Shown: in pieces, positions 28,022 to 37,388 of the stretch | Layout: every line of letters starts with the position of its first letter | Numbering within the stretch: position 1 is the first letter of the stretch | DNA from: Cryobacterium aureum | GTDB taxonomy: Bacteria; Actinomycetota; Actinomycetes; Actinomycetales; Microbacteriaceae | Direction: 5' to 3' | DNA: 64,000 bases | Assembly (NCBI RefSeq): GCF_002954245.1 | Contig: NZ_PPTG01000045.1 | Location: 19,379 to 83,378 of the forward strand | Notes under the pieces: generated by a model | The model's database searches: none | Told to the model about the DNA's origin: nothing | What the model saw: the letters and a program-made list of their open reading frames with translations, nothing else | Program-made: the position numbers and the translations under genes

Positions 28022-28078
28022 GTGGTCAAAAGCAACAACATCAGGACAACAAAACAAACTCACTGTGGAGGCAATAAC

Positions 28079-29077
28079 GTGCGATTCGTAGTTCTGGGCG
28101 CCGGCAGGATCGGGCTCTCTCACGTCGGCACGCTGAAGGCGCAGGCCGGTGTCACCGACCTCTTGATCGCTGATCTCGACCCGGCCCGCGCAGCCGCCGC
28201 TGCCGCTTCGGTCGGTTCGGCTTCCGCCACGATCGACGAGGCATTCGCGTCGAAGCCGGACGGCTTCGTGATTGCCGCGCCGACCTCGGCCCACGCCGAG
28301 CTCATTGTGCGGGCCGTGCGCGCCGGCATTCCGACTTTCTGCGAGAAGCCGCTGGCCGAGAATCTTGCTTCAAGCATCGCGCTTGTCGACGAGGTCGAGC
28401 GTCACGACGTTCCCGTTCAGATCGGATTCCAGCGCCGTTTCGACGCCGGCTACACCGAGGCCAGGCGCGCCCTGCAAAACGGCGACATCGGCGATTTGCG
28501 CCGCATGCACGTGCTGACCTGCGACCCGACACCGCCCCCGGCCGAGTACATTCCCACCAGCGGTGGAATCTACCGTGACTGCCACATTCACGACTTCGAC
28601 ATTCTGCGCTGGGTCACCGGCCGCGAGGTCGCTACGGTGTTCGCGACCGGCGCCAACCGCGGCGCCTCCTTCTTCGGCGATGCAGGCGACGTCGACGAAT
28701 CAGCAGCCCTGCTCACCCTCGATGACGGCACCCTGGTCACCGTGCAGGGCTCGCGCTACAACGGCGCAGGCTACGACGTGCGCATGGAACTGGCCGGCAG
28801 CCTCGGAAACCGTTCCGTCGGACTCGACGAGCGCGTGCCGCTGACCAGCGCCGAGCCCGGCGTAAGCTTTCCCACCGAGTCCGCCTGGCCGAACTTTCAG
28901 GAACGATTCGCTCCGGCCTACGCGGCTGAGCTAGCCCGATTCGTCACCGTCGCCGCCGGTGAGACCGTGAGCCCGTGCACCCCGCGGGATGCCCTTGAAG
29001 CGCTCTATATCGCCGAGGCTGCCGAACTGTCCCGCGCCGAGGGCCGCCCCGTACGTCTCGACGAAGTCAAGCGGTGA
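28079..29077 (+). CDS. iolG: Inositol 2-dehydrogenase (Gfo/Idh/MocA family)
   Basis: A 332-residue NAD(P)-dependent dehydrogenase that would oxidise myo-inositol to scyllo-inosose. The N-terminal Rossmann motif is GAGRIGLSHVGTL, the family Lys is in FCEKPLAENLA, and the catalytic region has GGIYRDCHIHDFDILRW with Asp and His positions as in IolG. The GTG at 28079 was chosen because GGAGG is 7 bp upstream; a longer frame from 27923 would read through the promoter and overlap iolD. scyllo-Inositol or another inositol isomer is a possible alternative substrate. The iolE start overlaps its stop. Confidence 0.92.
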   Translation: MRFVVLGAGRIGLSHVGTLKAQAGVTDLLIADLDPARAAAAAASVGSASATIDEAFASKPDGFVIAAPTSAHAELIVRAVRAGIPTFCEKPLAENLASSIALVDEVERHDVPVQIGFQRRFDAGYTEARRALQNGDIGDLRRMHVLTCDPTPPPAEYIPTSGGIYRDCHIHDFDILRWVTGREVATVFATGANRGASFFGDAGDVDESAALLTLDDGTLVTVQGSRYNGAGYDVRMELAGSLGNRSVGLDERVPLTSAEPGVSFPTESAWPNFQERFAPAYAAELARFVTVAAGETVSPCTPRDALEALYIAEAAELSRAEGRPVRLDEVKR

Positions 29078-29976
29078 CCGTGTCCGAGGCATCTGCCACC
29101 CTGCTGAGCCGCATCGCCGCCGCACCGATTTCCTGGGGAGTGTGTGAGGTTCCCGGCTGGGGATTTCAACTCACCCCCGAGCGTGTCCTCGGAGAGATGC
29201 GTGACCTTGGCGTCGTGGCGACCGAGTTCGGCCCCGACGGGTTCCTGCCGGTCAGCCCGAGTGACAGAGCGGCAACACTCTCCGACGCGGGTCTCAAGGC
29301 CGTCGGTGGGTTCGTGCCGATTGTGCTGCATGACGCGGGCAGCGACCCAGTTCCGGTGATTGAAGCTGAACTCGACTCGTTCGTGGCGGCTGGGGCAACC
29401 CGGCTCGTACTGTCGGCAGACACCGGCCAGATCGGCTATGACTCCCGGCCGACGCTAAGCGAGCAGCAATGGGCCACACTTCTGTCTAACCTGGATCGTC
29501 TGGTGCAAACGGCGGCCGCGCGTGGGGTGGTGGCATCCATTCACCCGCATGTCGGAACGATGATCGAATCGAGCGACGATGTCGCGCGGGTGTTGAACGG
29601 CTCTCACATTGGGCTCTGCCTTGACACCGGACACCTATTGATCGGCGGTACCGACCCGGTCGAACTGGCCAGGAGCAACGCCGCCCGGATAAGCCACGTA
29701 CACCTCAAGGATGTGCGCCGTGACTTGGCCGAGCAGGTGCAGCGCAAGGACCTCAGCTACACCGACGCTGTGCGTCTGGGCATGTACACGACGCTCGGCA
29801 CGGGCGACATCGACATTGCGACGATCGTTCGTTCGCTTGAGGCGGCCGGCTACGCCGGCTACTACGTTCTCGAACAGGACACGATCCTGACCGAGAACCC
29901 GCCCGTGGGCGAGGGTCCGCTCTCTGACGTGCGCGCCAGCATCGACTTCATCGCCGGTTTGGCGACTCCCCAATAA
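29074..29976 (+). CDS. iolE: Inosose dehydratase
   Basis: A 300-residue sugar-phosphate isomerase/epimerase-type TIM barrel. IolE signatures are APISWGVCEVPGWG at the N-terminus, then HPHVGTMIES, LCLDTGHLLIGG, SHVHLKDV and the closing GYYVLEQDT, which supply the metal ligands. It removes water from scyllo-inosose to give the dione used by IolD. The GTG start overlaps the iolG TGA by 4 bp. The importer genes follow after 65 bp. Confidence 0.93.
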   Translation: MTVSEASATLLSRIAAAPISWGVCEVPGWGFQLTPERVLGEMRDLGVVATEFGPDGFLPVSPSDRAATLSDAGLKAVGGFVPIVLHDAGSDPVPVIEAELDSFVAAGATRLVLSADTGQIGYDSRPTLSEQQWATLLSNLDRLVQTAAARGVVASIHPHVGTMIESSDDVARVLNGSHIGLCLDTGHLLIGGTDPVELARSNAARISHVHLKDVRRDLAEQVQRKDLSYTDAVRLGMYTTLGTGDIDIATIVRSLEAAGYAGYYVLEQDTILTENPPVGEGPLSDVRASIDFIAGLATPQ

Positions 29977-30041
29977 CTTCTCACGACCTGCAGCACACAC
30001 AGCACGGCACCATTCACAAGTATCCAATGGAGGATCCACTA

Positions 30042-31013
30042 ATGAAGCTCACATCTCGCTGGATGGCGGCGCTCGTCGTCCTGCCGCTCGCCCTCACCGG
30101 CTGCACGGCCACCACGAACACGGTAGCCACCACCGACGTCGCGACAGCCGGCGCCGAGGTCACGATCGCCGTCGTGACCCACGGCTCCCCGGGAGACACC
30201 TTCTGGGACGTGGTCAAGAGCGGCGCGGAGCAGGCCGGCAAGGATCTCGGCGCAACAGTCACCTACCAGGGCGACGGCGATCCGGTCAAGCAGAGCCAGC
30301 TCATCGACGCCGCCGTTGCGACTCACCCCGACGGTCTCATCGTCTCGATGGCTAACCCTGACGGCGTCAAGAACGCAGTGGAAAAGGCTATCGCCGCTGG
30401 CATCCCGGTCATCACGATCAACTCCGGCCTGGAGCAGTCCAAGGCATTCGGAGCGCAGACCCACGTGGGACAGAGTGAGTTCATCGCCGGTCAGGGCGCG
30501 GGGGAACAGCTCGCCGCTGCCGATGTCAGCAACGTCATCTGCGTCATCCACGAGGCAGGCAATAGCGGACTGGAAGAACGCTGCAGGGGTGCAGCTGACA
30601 CCCTCGGCGGCAAAGTCACCAACGTTCAGGTCGACGTCGCGAACGTCGCTGATGCTCAGAACACCATCAAGAGTAGTCTTCTGGCCGACTCGTCCATCGA
30701 TGGCGTGCTCACGCTAAACCCGGGCGTCGCAGTTGCGGCGAGCCAGGCTATCGAAGAAGCGGCGAGTTCGGCAAAGCTCGCGACCTTCGATGTGTCCTCC
30801 GACGTCACGCAGCTCATCCTGGACGGCAAGATTCTGTTCGCCGTCGACCAGCAGCCCTACTCCCAGGGCTACCTACCGGTGACCTTCCTCACCCTGCAGG
30901 CTCGGAACGGCGACGTTGTCGGTGGCGGCATGCCGGTCTACTCCGGCCCCGGCTTCGTTACCAAGGACAACGCGGAGCAGGTCGCGAAGTTCGCGAAGAA
31001 TGGAACGCGATGA
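30042..31013 (+). CDS. Inositol ABC importer substrate-binding lipoprotein
   Basis: A 323-residue periplasmic-binding-protein-like family 4 (ribose/inositol type) protein. A signal peptide ends in the lipobox LALTGC (Cys about residue 20), so it is lipid-anchored outside the membrane. The ligand-binding core starts at VTIAVVTHGSPGDTFW and includes DGLIVSMANPDG and LNPGVAVAASQAIEE. The ATG at 30042 has GGAGGA 7 bp upstream; an in-frame ATG at 30027 is less likely. Genes in order are binding protein, permease, ATPase, and the iol context indicates inositol as ligand. Confidence 0.9.
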   Translation: MKLTSRWMAALVVLPLALTGCTATTNTVATTDVATAGAEVTIAVVTHGSPGDTFWDVVKSGAEQAGKDLGATVTYQGDGDPVKQSQLIDAAVATHPDGLIVSMANPDGVKNAVEKAIAAGIPVITINSGLEQSKAFGAQTHVGQSEFIAGQGAGEQLAAADVSNVICVIHEAGNSGLEERCRGAADTLGGKVTNVQVDVANVADAQNTIKSSLLADSSIDGVLTLNPGVAVAASQAIEEAASSAKLATFDVSSDVTQLILDGKILFAVDQQPYSQGYLPVTFLTLQARNGDVVGGGMPVYSGPGFVTKDNAEQVAKFAKNGTR

Positions 31014-32050
31014 CGCTCACCGCACCAGCGGTGACCGATGAGCGGATCAAGCCAGCTGGTCTGGTCATCAAGCTGCTGCGCCGACCCGAGGTCGGCGCGG
31101 CGGTTGCCGCCCTCGCCATTTTCACCTTCTTCTCGGTCGCGACGCAGGCGTTTCTGACGCCTGCCGGCGTGGCCACCTGGCTCTACTCGGCTTCGCTGTT
31201 CGGCATCATGGCCGTCGCTGTGGCCCTGCTCATGATCGGCGGGGAGTTCGACCTCTCCGCCGGTGCCATGGTCGGTACCACGGGCCTGATCGTCGGGATC
31301 GTCACGACCGAGTGGGGCGTCAATATCTGGCTCGCTCTCGTGATCGCCCTGGCGATTGCACTGGCCATCGGCGCCGCGAACGCCTTCGTGGTGATGAAGA
31401 CGGGTCTACCGAGCTTCATCGTGACGCTGGCCACGTTCTTCATTCTCCAGGGGGTCAACCTCGCGGTTACGAAGATCATCACCGGCACGGTCTCAATTCA
31501 GGGTATGAGCGCCGTGCCGGGTTTCGATGCCGTCAAGGTGTTCTTCGGCTCCTCCTTCAACCTCTTGGGCATGAACGTGAAGGTGTCCATCATCTGGTGG
31601 ATCGCCATCACTGCTCTCGCCACCTGGATTCTGCTGCGTACCCGCTCCGGAAACTGGATCTTCGCGGTCGGTGGCCAGATCACGAGCTCGCGCCAGGTGG
31701 GTGTGCCGGTCATGAAGGTCAAAATGGGCCTGTTCATGACGACCGCTGGTGCCGGCTGGCTCGTCGGAATGCTCCAGTTGTTCGACGTGTCAACTGTGCA
31801 GGCCACGACCGGAATCGGCCAGGAATTCATCTATATCATCTGTGCAGTGGTCGGCGGATGTCTGCTGACCGGCGGTTATGGATCGGCCATCGGCGCGGCC
31901 GTTGGCGCGTTGATCTACGGCATGACCCTGCAGGGCATCGTGTTCGCCCAGTGGGATAACAACTGGCTCAAGGCGTTCCTCGGCGGAATGCTGTTACTGG
32001 CCGTGCTCGTCAACCTATATGTACGCCGACAGGCAGGAGTCCGCTCATGA
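31010..32050 (+). CDS. Inositol ABC importer permease (BPD_transp_2 / RbsC type)
   Basis: A 346-residue membrane protein with about 8-10 hydrophobic segments. The conserved loop [16 protein letters not shown] and the C-terminal [20 protein letters not shown] are typical of RbsC/IatP-type permeases. Probably it forms a homodimer as the membrane channel of the importer, since only one permease gene is present. Its ATG overlaps the lipoprotein stop by 4 bp, and its own stop overlaps the ATPase start by 4 bp. Confidence 0.92.
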   Translation: MTLTAPAVTDERIKPAGLVIKLLRRPEVGAAVAALAIFTFFSVATQAFLTPAGVATWLYSASLFGIMAVAVALLMIGGEFDLSAGAMVGTTGLIVGIVTTEWGVNIWLALVIALAIALAIGAANAFVVMKTGLPSFIVTLATFFILQGVNLAVTKIITGTVSIQGMSAVPGFDAVKVFFGSSFNLLGMNVKVSIIWWIAITALATWILLRTRSGNWIFAVGGQITSSRQVGVPVMKVKMGLFMTTAGAGWLVGMLQLFDVSTVQATTGIGQEFIYIICAVVGGCLLTGGYGSAIGAAVGALIYGMTLQGIVFAQWDNNWLKAFLGGMLLLAVLVNLYVRRQAGVRS

Positions 32051-32844
32051 CGCACGCAGAGGCATCCGCTGCCCCGCCCATTCTCGAAGTTCGTGACATC
32101 GGTAAAACCTACGGTTCCATTCTGGCGCTGCAGGGCGTTTCGGCCTCAGTGGGGATCGGCGAGGTGCTCTGTGTGCTGGGAGACAACGGTGCCGGCAAGT
32201 CGACGTTCATCAAGATTCTGTCCGGGGCGCACGCGCACACCCAGGGAAAGCTTCTCGCCTACGGTGTCGAGCGCACCTTCGGCAGCCCACGCGAGGCGCT
32301 GGATCTGGGCATTGCGACGGTCTACCAGGACCTCGCGGTTGTTCCGTTGATGCCGGTGTGGCGCAACTTCTTTCTGGGCTCCGAGCTGACCCGTGGGTTC
32401 GGCCCGTTCAGCCAGCTGGACGTGAAGGGGATGCGCCGGATCACCAAGGAAGAGCTCGCCAAAATGGGTATCGACCTGCGCGATGTTGACCAGCCGATCG
32501 GTACCCTGTCGGGCGGTGAGCGCCAATCGGTGGCCATCGCCAGAGCCGTGTACTTTGGCGCCAAGGTCGTCATTCTCGACGAGCCGACCTCTGCTCTGGG
32601 CGTCAAGCAGGCCGGTGTGGTGCTGAAATACATCGCGCAGGCCCGCGATCGCGGTCTGGGCGTGGTCTTCATCACGCACAACCCGCACCATGCTTATCCG
32701 GTCGGCGACCGGTTCCTGCTGCTGAAGCGTGGTACCAGCCTCGGCGATTTCAAGAAGAGCGAGATCTCCATCGAAGAAATGACGAAGCTCATGGCTGGCG
32801 GAGCGGAACTCGACGCTCTGGCGCACGAGCTTGCGCGCGCCTGA
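32047..32844 (+). CDS. Inositol ABC importer ATP-binding protein (single-domain)
   Basis: A 265-residue ATPase with Walker [12 protein letters not shown]-loop [10 protein letters not shown], signature [14 protein letters not shown], Walker [14 protein letters not shown] and the switch His in FITHNP. Family members for ribose (RbsA) are about 500 residues with two fused ATPase domains; this one is a single domain, so two copies must assemble per transporter. Last gene of the iol/importer operon; a strong terminator follows 21 bp downstream. Confidence 0.92.
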   Translation: MTHAEASAAPPILEVRDIGKTYGSILALQGVSASVGIGEVLCVLGDNGAGKSTFIKILSGAHAHTQGKLLAYGVERTFGSPREALDLGIATVYQDLAVVPLMPVWRNFFLGSELTRGFGPFSQLDVKGMRRITKEELAKMGIDLRDVDQPIGTLSGGERQSVAIARAVYFGAKVVILDEPTSALGVKQAGVVLKYIAQARDRGLGVVFITHNPHHAYPVGDRFLLLKRGTSLGDFKKSEISIEEMTKLMAGGAELDALAHELARA

Positions 32845-32865
32845 CCCAGCTACGGGCACGAAAAA

Positions 32866-32903
32866 GTCTGGCCGTCTGACCTTCCGGGGTCAGACGGCCA
32901 GAC
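32866..32903. terminator. Shared terminator between importer operon and gntR
   Basis: GTCTGGCCGTCTGACC (32866-32881) pairs perfectly with GGTCAGACGGCCAGAC (32888-32903) over a 6-base loop; A-rich upstream (GAAAAA) and T-rich downstream (CGCGTTTTA) flanks make it usable from both sides. It lies in the 65-bp gap between two convergent stops. Confidence 0.88.
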
Positions 32904-32909
32904 CGCGTT

Positions 32910-33674
32910 TTACTTTTCGACCAGGGTCACTTCGAAGGAGTAGAGGTCGGGACGGTAGCAGTGTTGGCCGAACTCAACCGCGCGACCGGAGTTGTCGAAG
33001 GCCGTGCGGTCCATGGTGAGCAGGGCCGAGTTCTTCTCGATTTCCAGCAGGGCGGACTCTTCGATGGTGGACTTGCGGGCCCCGATATGCTGGCGGGCCA
33101 CGCGCATCGTCACGCCGCGCGAGCGCAGCACCTGATACAGGCCGTGCGCGACGAGATCATTGGGTTCGATGCCGATGAACTCTTCGGGGAGCCAGTTTTC
33201 CATTACGGCGACGGGCACGTCGTCAGCCAGCCGCACGCGGCGCAGGTGCAACGTTGGATTACCCTCGGCTACGCCGAGGCGCTCGGCAGTTTTCGCATCC
33301 GCTGGCTGGGATTCGAGCGTGAGCAGGTGTGTGGACGGAACCTTGTGCGTGTTGGTGAGGTCGTCGTAGAGGCTGGTCAGCTCGACCTTGCGGGTAACCT
33401 GGCCGTGCACGACCTGCGTGCCGATGCCGCGACGACGTACCAGCAGACCCTTGTCGACGATTTCCTGGATGGCGCGGCGCACTGTGGGGCGGCTGAGACC
33501 CAGTCGCTGGCCGAGCGCGACCTCGTTCTCCAGACGTGACCCGGCGGGCAGTTCGCCGCTCAGGATGGCTTTTTCGATGCGCTGGGAAACTTGAAAATAC
33601 AGCGGAATCGGGCCGGACCGTTGCAGATCCATGAACATACCCATGGGCAGGGTTTTTTCGTCTTGCACGCTCAT
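32910..33674 (-). CDS. GntR-family (HutC/UTRA) regulator, likely repressor of inositol genes
   Basis: A 254-residue regulator. The winged helix-turn-helix is at about residues 22-90 (recognition part LGLSRPTVRRAIQEIVDKG, wing VRRRGIGTQV), and the UTRA ligand-binding domain about 105-245, with LADDVPVAVMENWLPEE and the C-terminal HCYRPDLYSFEV. HutC-type GntR proteins usually repress neighbouring catabolic genes until a pathway metabolite binds. Palindromes at the iolC, iolG and its own promoter support that here. The start is preceded by GAAGGGG. The effector is unknown. Confidence 0.88.
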   Translation of the reverse strand: MSVQDEKTLPMGMFMDLQRSGPIPLYFQVSQRIEKAILSGELPAGSRLENEVALGQRLGLSRPTVRRAIQEIVDKGLLVRRRGIGTQVVHGQVTRKVELTSLYDDLTNTHKVPSTHLLTLESQPADAKTAERLGVAEGNPTLHLRRVRLADDVPVAVMENWLPEEFIGIEPNDLVAHGLYQVLRSRGVTMRVARQHIGARKSTIEESALLEIEKNSALLTMDRTAFDNSGRAVEFGQHCYRPDLYSFEVTLVEK

Positions 33675-33700
33675 GTGACCCCTTCGCTGACGAGTTAACT

Positions 33701-33760
33701 GACAAGCTCAGGGCTTTGGCCAGTTGTCATGACAATATCACGTCAAGTTTTCGTTGTCAG
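33701..33760 (-). promoter_or_regulatory. gntR promoter with autoregulatory operator
   Basis: The palindrome TTGTCATGACAA at 33724-33735 lies directly downstream (in the direction of gntR) of a -35-like TTGACG (minus strand, 33746-33741), so a bound repressor would sit between -35 and -10. Half-sites TTGTCAG (33754-33760) and GACAA (33701-33705) flank it. Confidence 0.6.
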
Positions 33761-33764
33761 TAGT

Positions 33765-34907
33765 TCAGTCACCGAGGCTGGCAACCGCGGCGACCGCTTC
33801 ACGAACGGATGCCGCAGCCTCGGCCGCTTCCGCCGCGCTCGTACCGGCACCCAGCGTAAACCGCACCGCCGTCTGGGCCACGTCGGCGGGCAGGCCCATG
33901 GCGGTGAGCACGTGGGAGGGTTCGCTGCTTCCGGCCGCGCAGGCGGACCCGCTCGAACAGACGATGCCGCGCGCTTCGAGCTCCAGCAGAACCGCCTCAC
34001 CGCTCGTGCCGGGGAACACGAACGACGCGGTGCCGGGCAGGCGCTCGGTGGGGTGGCCGGTGAGCCGGGCCGAGGGCGTATCGCGCAACACGGTGGCGAT
34101 AAATTCATCGCGGAGGGCGCTGGTTCGCTGGGCGGCTTCGACGCGTTCCGCGCCGGCCAGGCGCAGCGCCACGGCCAGGGCCACAGCGCCGGCGACGTTC
34201 TCGGTGCCACTGCGTTTGCCGCGCTCCTGGCCGCCACCGTGCAGCAACGGTTCGATCACCAGGCGACCGCGCAGAAAGAGCGCTCCGATACCGGGGGGAG
34301 CGCCGAGCTTGTGGCCGGAGAGGCTCAGCGCGTCCACGCCGAGCGTCGTTACAGTGAGGTCGAGCCAGCCGCCGGCCTGCACCGCGTCGGTGTGGAACGG
34401 TACGCCAGCGGTGTGGGCGATGGCAGCGAGCTCCGTGACGGGTTGCACTGTGCCGACCTCGTTGTTGGCGTAGTGCACGGAAACGAGGGTGGTGTCGGGG
34501 CGGAGCGCGCGGGCGAGGTCTTCGGGGTCGACCCGGCCAGCAGCATCCACTGGCAGCAGGGTGATTTCAAAACCGTGCAGCCGGCGCAGGTAGTCGCAGG
34601 ATTCGAGCGCGGCCTCGTGTTCGATCGGGGTGGTGACGATGTGACGGCCGCGCTGGGCGCCGAGGGCGATTCCCTTGATGGCGAGGTTGTCGCTCTCGGT
34701 GCCGCCGCTCGTGAACACAACCTCTCCGGGGCGACATCCCAGCGATCGGGCCACGCTGGCGCGCGCCTGCAGCAGCGCGGCTGCCGCGGCCTCGCCGACC
34801 TGGTGGTGGCTCGACGGGTTGCCGAAGCCGCTCGTGAGCTGCGGCCACATGGCCTCAAGTGCCTCGCGGCGTACCGGGGTGGTCGCGGCGTTGTCCAGGT
34901 AGATCAT
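33765..34907 (-). CDS. nadS: Cysteine desulfurase (NifS/IscS-like), NAD-operon member
   Basis: A 380-residue PLP enzyme. The N-terminal IYLDNAATTPVRREAL, PLP-contact SGGTESDNLAIKG and HYANNEVGT, the PLP Lys in SLSGHKLGAPPG and the mobile loop with the active Cys in VCSSGSACAAGSSEPSHVL are all present. It donates sulfur for Fe-S clusters; its position at the end of nadA-nadB-nadC indicates that it matures the 4Fe-4S cluster of NadA, as NadS/NifS-like proteins do elsewhere. The start lies 3 bp after the nadC stop. Confidence 0.92.
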   Translation of the reverse strand: MIYLDNAATTPVRREALEAMWPQLTSGFGNPSSHHQVGEAAAAALLQARASVARSLGCRPGEVVFTSGGTESDNLAIKGIALGAQRGRHIVTTPIEHEAALESCDYLRRLHGFEITLLPVDAAGRVDPEDLARALRPDTTLVSVHYANNEVGTVQPVTELAAIAHTAGVPFHTDAVQAGGWLDLTVTTLGVDALSLSGHKLGAPPGIGALFLRGRLVIEPLLHGGGQERGKRSGTENVAGAVALAVALRLAGAERVEAAQRTSALRDEFIATVLRDTPSARLTGHPTERLPGTASFVFPGTSGEAVLLELEARGIVCSSGSACAAGSSEPSHVLTAMGLPADVAQTAVRFTLGAGTSAAEAAEAAASVREAVAAVASLGD

Positions 34908-34910
34908 GGT

Positions 34911-35789
34911 TCAGAGCGCGAACCCGGCCGGCGCGTTCACCCGAATGGCAATATCGAGGCCGAGGTCGAGGGAATGCACGCTGTGGGTGAGCGCTCCGAC
35001 CGAGATGACATCGACACCGGATGCCGCAATGTGCCGCACCGTTTCCAGCGAGACGCCGCCGCTGGCCTCGACGATCGCTCGGCCGGCGACCTGCGTGACG
35101 CCTGTGAGCAGGTCTTCGGGGCTGAAGTTGTCGAGCATGATTGTGTCGATGCCGGCCGCGAGCACGTCCTCGATCTGGTCCAGCCGGTCGACCTCCACCT
35201 CGAAGTGGGTGGTGTGCGAGAGGCGGGCGCGTACGTCACGCAGCGCCTCGGTGAGGCCGAGCGGCCCGGCTGCGAGGATGGCGAGGTGGTTGTCCTTGGC
35301 CATGACGGTGTCGGAGAGGCTGAATCGGTGGTTGTGGCCGCCGCCGTCGCGCACGGCCTGCCGTTCCAGGGCGCGGAGGCCCGGCGTGGTCTTGCGGGTA
35401 TCGACGATGCGGGCCGTGGTACCGGCAGTCTCGGCGACGTATCGGGCGGTCAGAGTGGCGATTCCGCTCATCCGCTGCACGAAGTTGAGACCGATACGCT
35501 CAGCTTGCAGGATGCCGCGGGCCGGGCCGGTCACCTCGGCCAGTGTTGCGCCCCGGGAGAAGTGGTCACCGTCGGCGACGAACTGGCGTACCTCGATGCG
35601 GGGGTCGGTGAGGCGGAATGCAGCGGCGAACACGGCGCTGCCGCTGTACACGCCCGGTTCGCGGGCCTCGAGCCTGGCGGTCGCGACGGCGTCCTCGGGA
35701 ATGAGTACGGCCGAGGTGAGGTCGCCCCAGGGGGCGTCTTCGTCGAGGGCTGCCCGTACGACAACGTCGATGGAGTGATTGCTCAGCAT
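34911..35789 (-). CDS. nadC: Nicotinate-nucleotide diphosphorylase (carboxylating)
   Basis: A 292-residue quinolinate phosphoribosyltransferase: quinolinate + PRPP to nicotinate mononucleotide, CO2 and PPi. Typical blocks are GSAVFAAAFRL, NFVQRMSGIAT, DTRKTTPGLRALERQAVRDG, GGHNHRFSLSD and MLDNFSPEDL, then SGGVSLETVRHIAASGVDVIS at the phosphate-binding end. It overlaps nadB by 7 bp, consistent with translational coupling inside the NAD operon. Confidence 0.95.
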   Translation of the reverse strand: MLSNHSIDVVVRAALDEDAPWGDLTSAVLIPEDAVATARLEAREPGVYSGSAVFAAAFRLTDPRIEVRQFVADGDHFSRGATLAEVTGPARGILQAERIGLNFVQRMSGIATLTARYVAETAGTTARIVDTRKTTPGLRALERQAVRDGGGHNHRFSLSDTVMAKDNHLAILAAGPLGLTEALRDVRARLSHTTHFEVEVDRLDQIEDVLAAGIDTIMLDNFSPEDLLTGVTQVAGRAIVEASGGVSLETVRHIAASGVDVISVGALTHSVHSLDLGLDIAIRVNAPAGFAL

Positions 35790-37387
35790 GCGATGGCCTC
35801 CTTGGCCGGAACGAGTTCGAGGGATTGCGAGCGTGCCTGTGAGCTGGACTGGGCCAGCTCGGGCTGGGTCTCGGTGAAGTCCGACCGGTAGTGCGCGCCG
35901 CGTGATTCCTCGCGGGCCAGAGCGGCGGTCACCAGCAGACGCGCGAGGTCGAGCAGGTTGCGGTCTTCGAGGGCGGCAACTGAGGTGCTGCTAGCGGCGG
36001 GTGACGACCACTCAGCGAGCGTAGCGGCGGCTGCGGCCAGGCCGAGGCCGGAGCGGTGCACTCCGGCGGAGTGCCAGAGCAAATGCTGCAGAGTGGGACG
36101 ATCGACCAGCGTTGCGAGATCGCCTGATGGGGATCCTATGGCGGTCTCGTTGGGCAGGCCGTGGATCGAGATTGTCGAGATTTCGATCCGCGAGTGCGGA
36201 AGGGTGCCGGCTCGCCAGGGCTGGTCGAGGGCGCGCACTGCGCGGTCGGCGAAGACGGCGGCCTCGAGCAGCGAGTTGGAGGCGAGTCGGTTGGCGCCGT
36301 GAGCCCCGGTGCGGGCGACCTCGCCGACGGCGAAGAGGCCGGGCAGGGTGGTGCGAGCCCAGGCATCCGTTTCGACGCCGCCCATCCAGTAGTGCGCGGC
36401 CGGGGCCACCGGAATCGCCTCGGCCGCCCAGTCGAGGCCCGCAGTCCGGCAGGCGGCGGTGATGGTGGGAAAACGGGTTTCGAGTAGTTCATGCCCGAGA
36501 CCGGTGGCGTCGAGCACTACCGGGGCTCCGTTCTGCCGTTCCATTTGGCGGGCGATAGCGCGGGCGACGACGTCGCGCGGGGCGAGTTCGGCGTCGGGGT
36601 GCTCGGCGAGCATGAAGCGCTCGCCGAGGGAGCCCCGCAGCACTGCGCCTTCGCCCCGCACCGCCTCCGACACGAGCGGCGTCCCCGGCACAGCGAGGGC
36701 GGTCGGGTGAAATTGGTAGAACTCCAGATCGGAAACGGATGCCCCGGCCCGCCACGCCGCCGCCACCCCGTCGCCGGTGGCGACTGAGGGGTTGGTGGTG
36801 TGCTTGTAGAGGGCGCCGGCCCCGCCGGTGGCGAGGATCACAGCGTCGGCGTCGAGGTTTCGTTGAACTCCGTCGGGGCCGAGCACCCGAGCGCCGCGCA
36901 CCGCGCCGTCGTCGGCGGTCAGCAGGTCGACCAGCATGGTGTGTTCCCGCACCTCGATCGCGGTCCGGCGCCGCACGGTCGCCACGAGGGCAGCCTCGAC
37001 GGCAGCGCCGGTGGCATCGCCTCCGGCGTGCACGACTCGGGAGCGGGAGTGCGCAGCTTCAAGGCCCCGGGCTACGCCCGATTCATCTCGGTCGAAATCC
37101 ACGCCAAAGCGGATGAGGTCGCGCACCCGCGCCGGACCTTCTTCGCAGAGCACTCGCACCGCGGCCGGGTCGCAGAGTCCGGCGCCGGCGCGCAGGGTGT
37201 CGAGCACGTGCGCGTCGACCGAGTCGTCGAGAAACAGGGCAGCGGCAATGCCTCCCTGCGCGTAGCGGGTATTGCTCTCCGAAAGCTGCGACTTGGTGAC
37301 GAGCACCACGCGGTGGCCGGCATCCGCTGCCCGCACCGCGGCCAGCAGGCCGCCGAGGCCGCTGCCGATGACGAGGATCGAGGCCAT
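35783..37387 (-). CDS. nadB: L-aspartate oxidase
   Basis: A 534-residue flavoprotein that oxidises L-aspartate to iminoaspartate. The FAD-binding motif is GSGLGGLLAAVRAADAGHRV at the very N-terminus. Family blocks follow: NTRYAQGGIAAAL, ILATGGAGALYKHTTNP, EFYQFHPTA, and AAHYWMGGVETD with GLFAVGEVARTGAHGANRLA near residues 330-380. The C-terminal helical domain ends with the Ala/Ser/Gln-rich QSSSQARSQSLELV. It starts one base after the nadA stop. Confidence 0.95.
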   Translation of the reverse strand: MASILVIGSGLGGLLAAVRAADAGHRVVLVTKSQLSESNTRYAQGGIAAALFLDDSVDAHVLDTLRAGAGLCDPAAVRVLCEEGPARVRDLIRFGVDFDRDESGVARGLEAAHSRSRVVHAGGDATGAAVEAALVATVRRRTAIEVREHTMLVDLLTADDGAVRGARVLGPDGVQRNLDADAVILATGGAGALYKHTTNPSVATGDGVAAAWRAGASVSDLEFYQFHPTALAVPGTPLVSEAVRGEGAVLRGSLGERFMLAEHPDAELAPRDVVARAIARQMERQNGAPVVLDATGLGHELLETRFPTITAACRTAGLDWAAEAIPVAPAAHYWMGGVETDAWARTTLPGLFAVGEVARTGAHGANRLASNSLLEAAVFADRAVRALDQPWRAGTLPHSRIEISTISIHGLPNETAIGSPSGDLATLVDRPTLQHLLWHSAGVHRSGLGLAAAAATLAEWSSPAASSTSVAALEDRNLLDLARLLVTAALAREESRGAHYRSDFTETQPELAQSSSQARSQSLELVPAKEAIAC

Positions 37388-37388
37388 G

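Noticed and set aside
33729..35891. 720-codon plus-strand frame over nadS and nadC
   Set aside because: Antisense shadow of two enzymes with complete active-site motifs.
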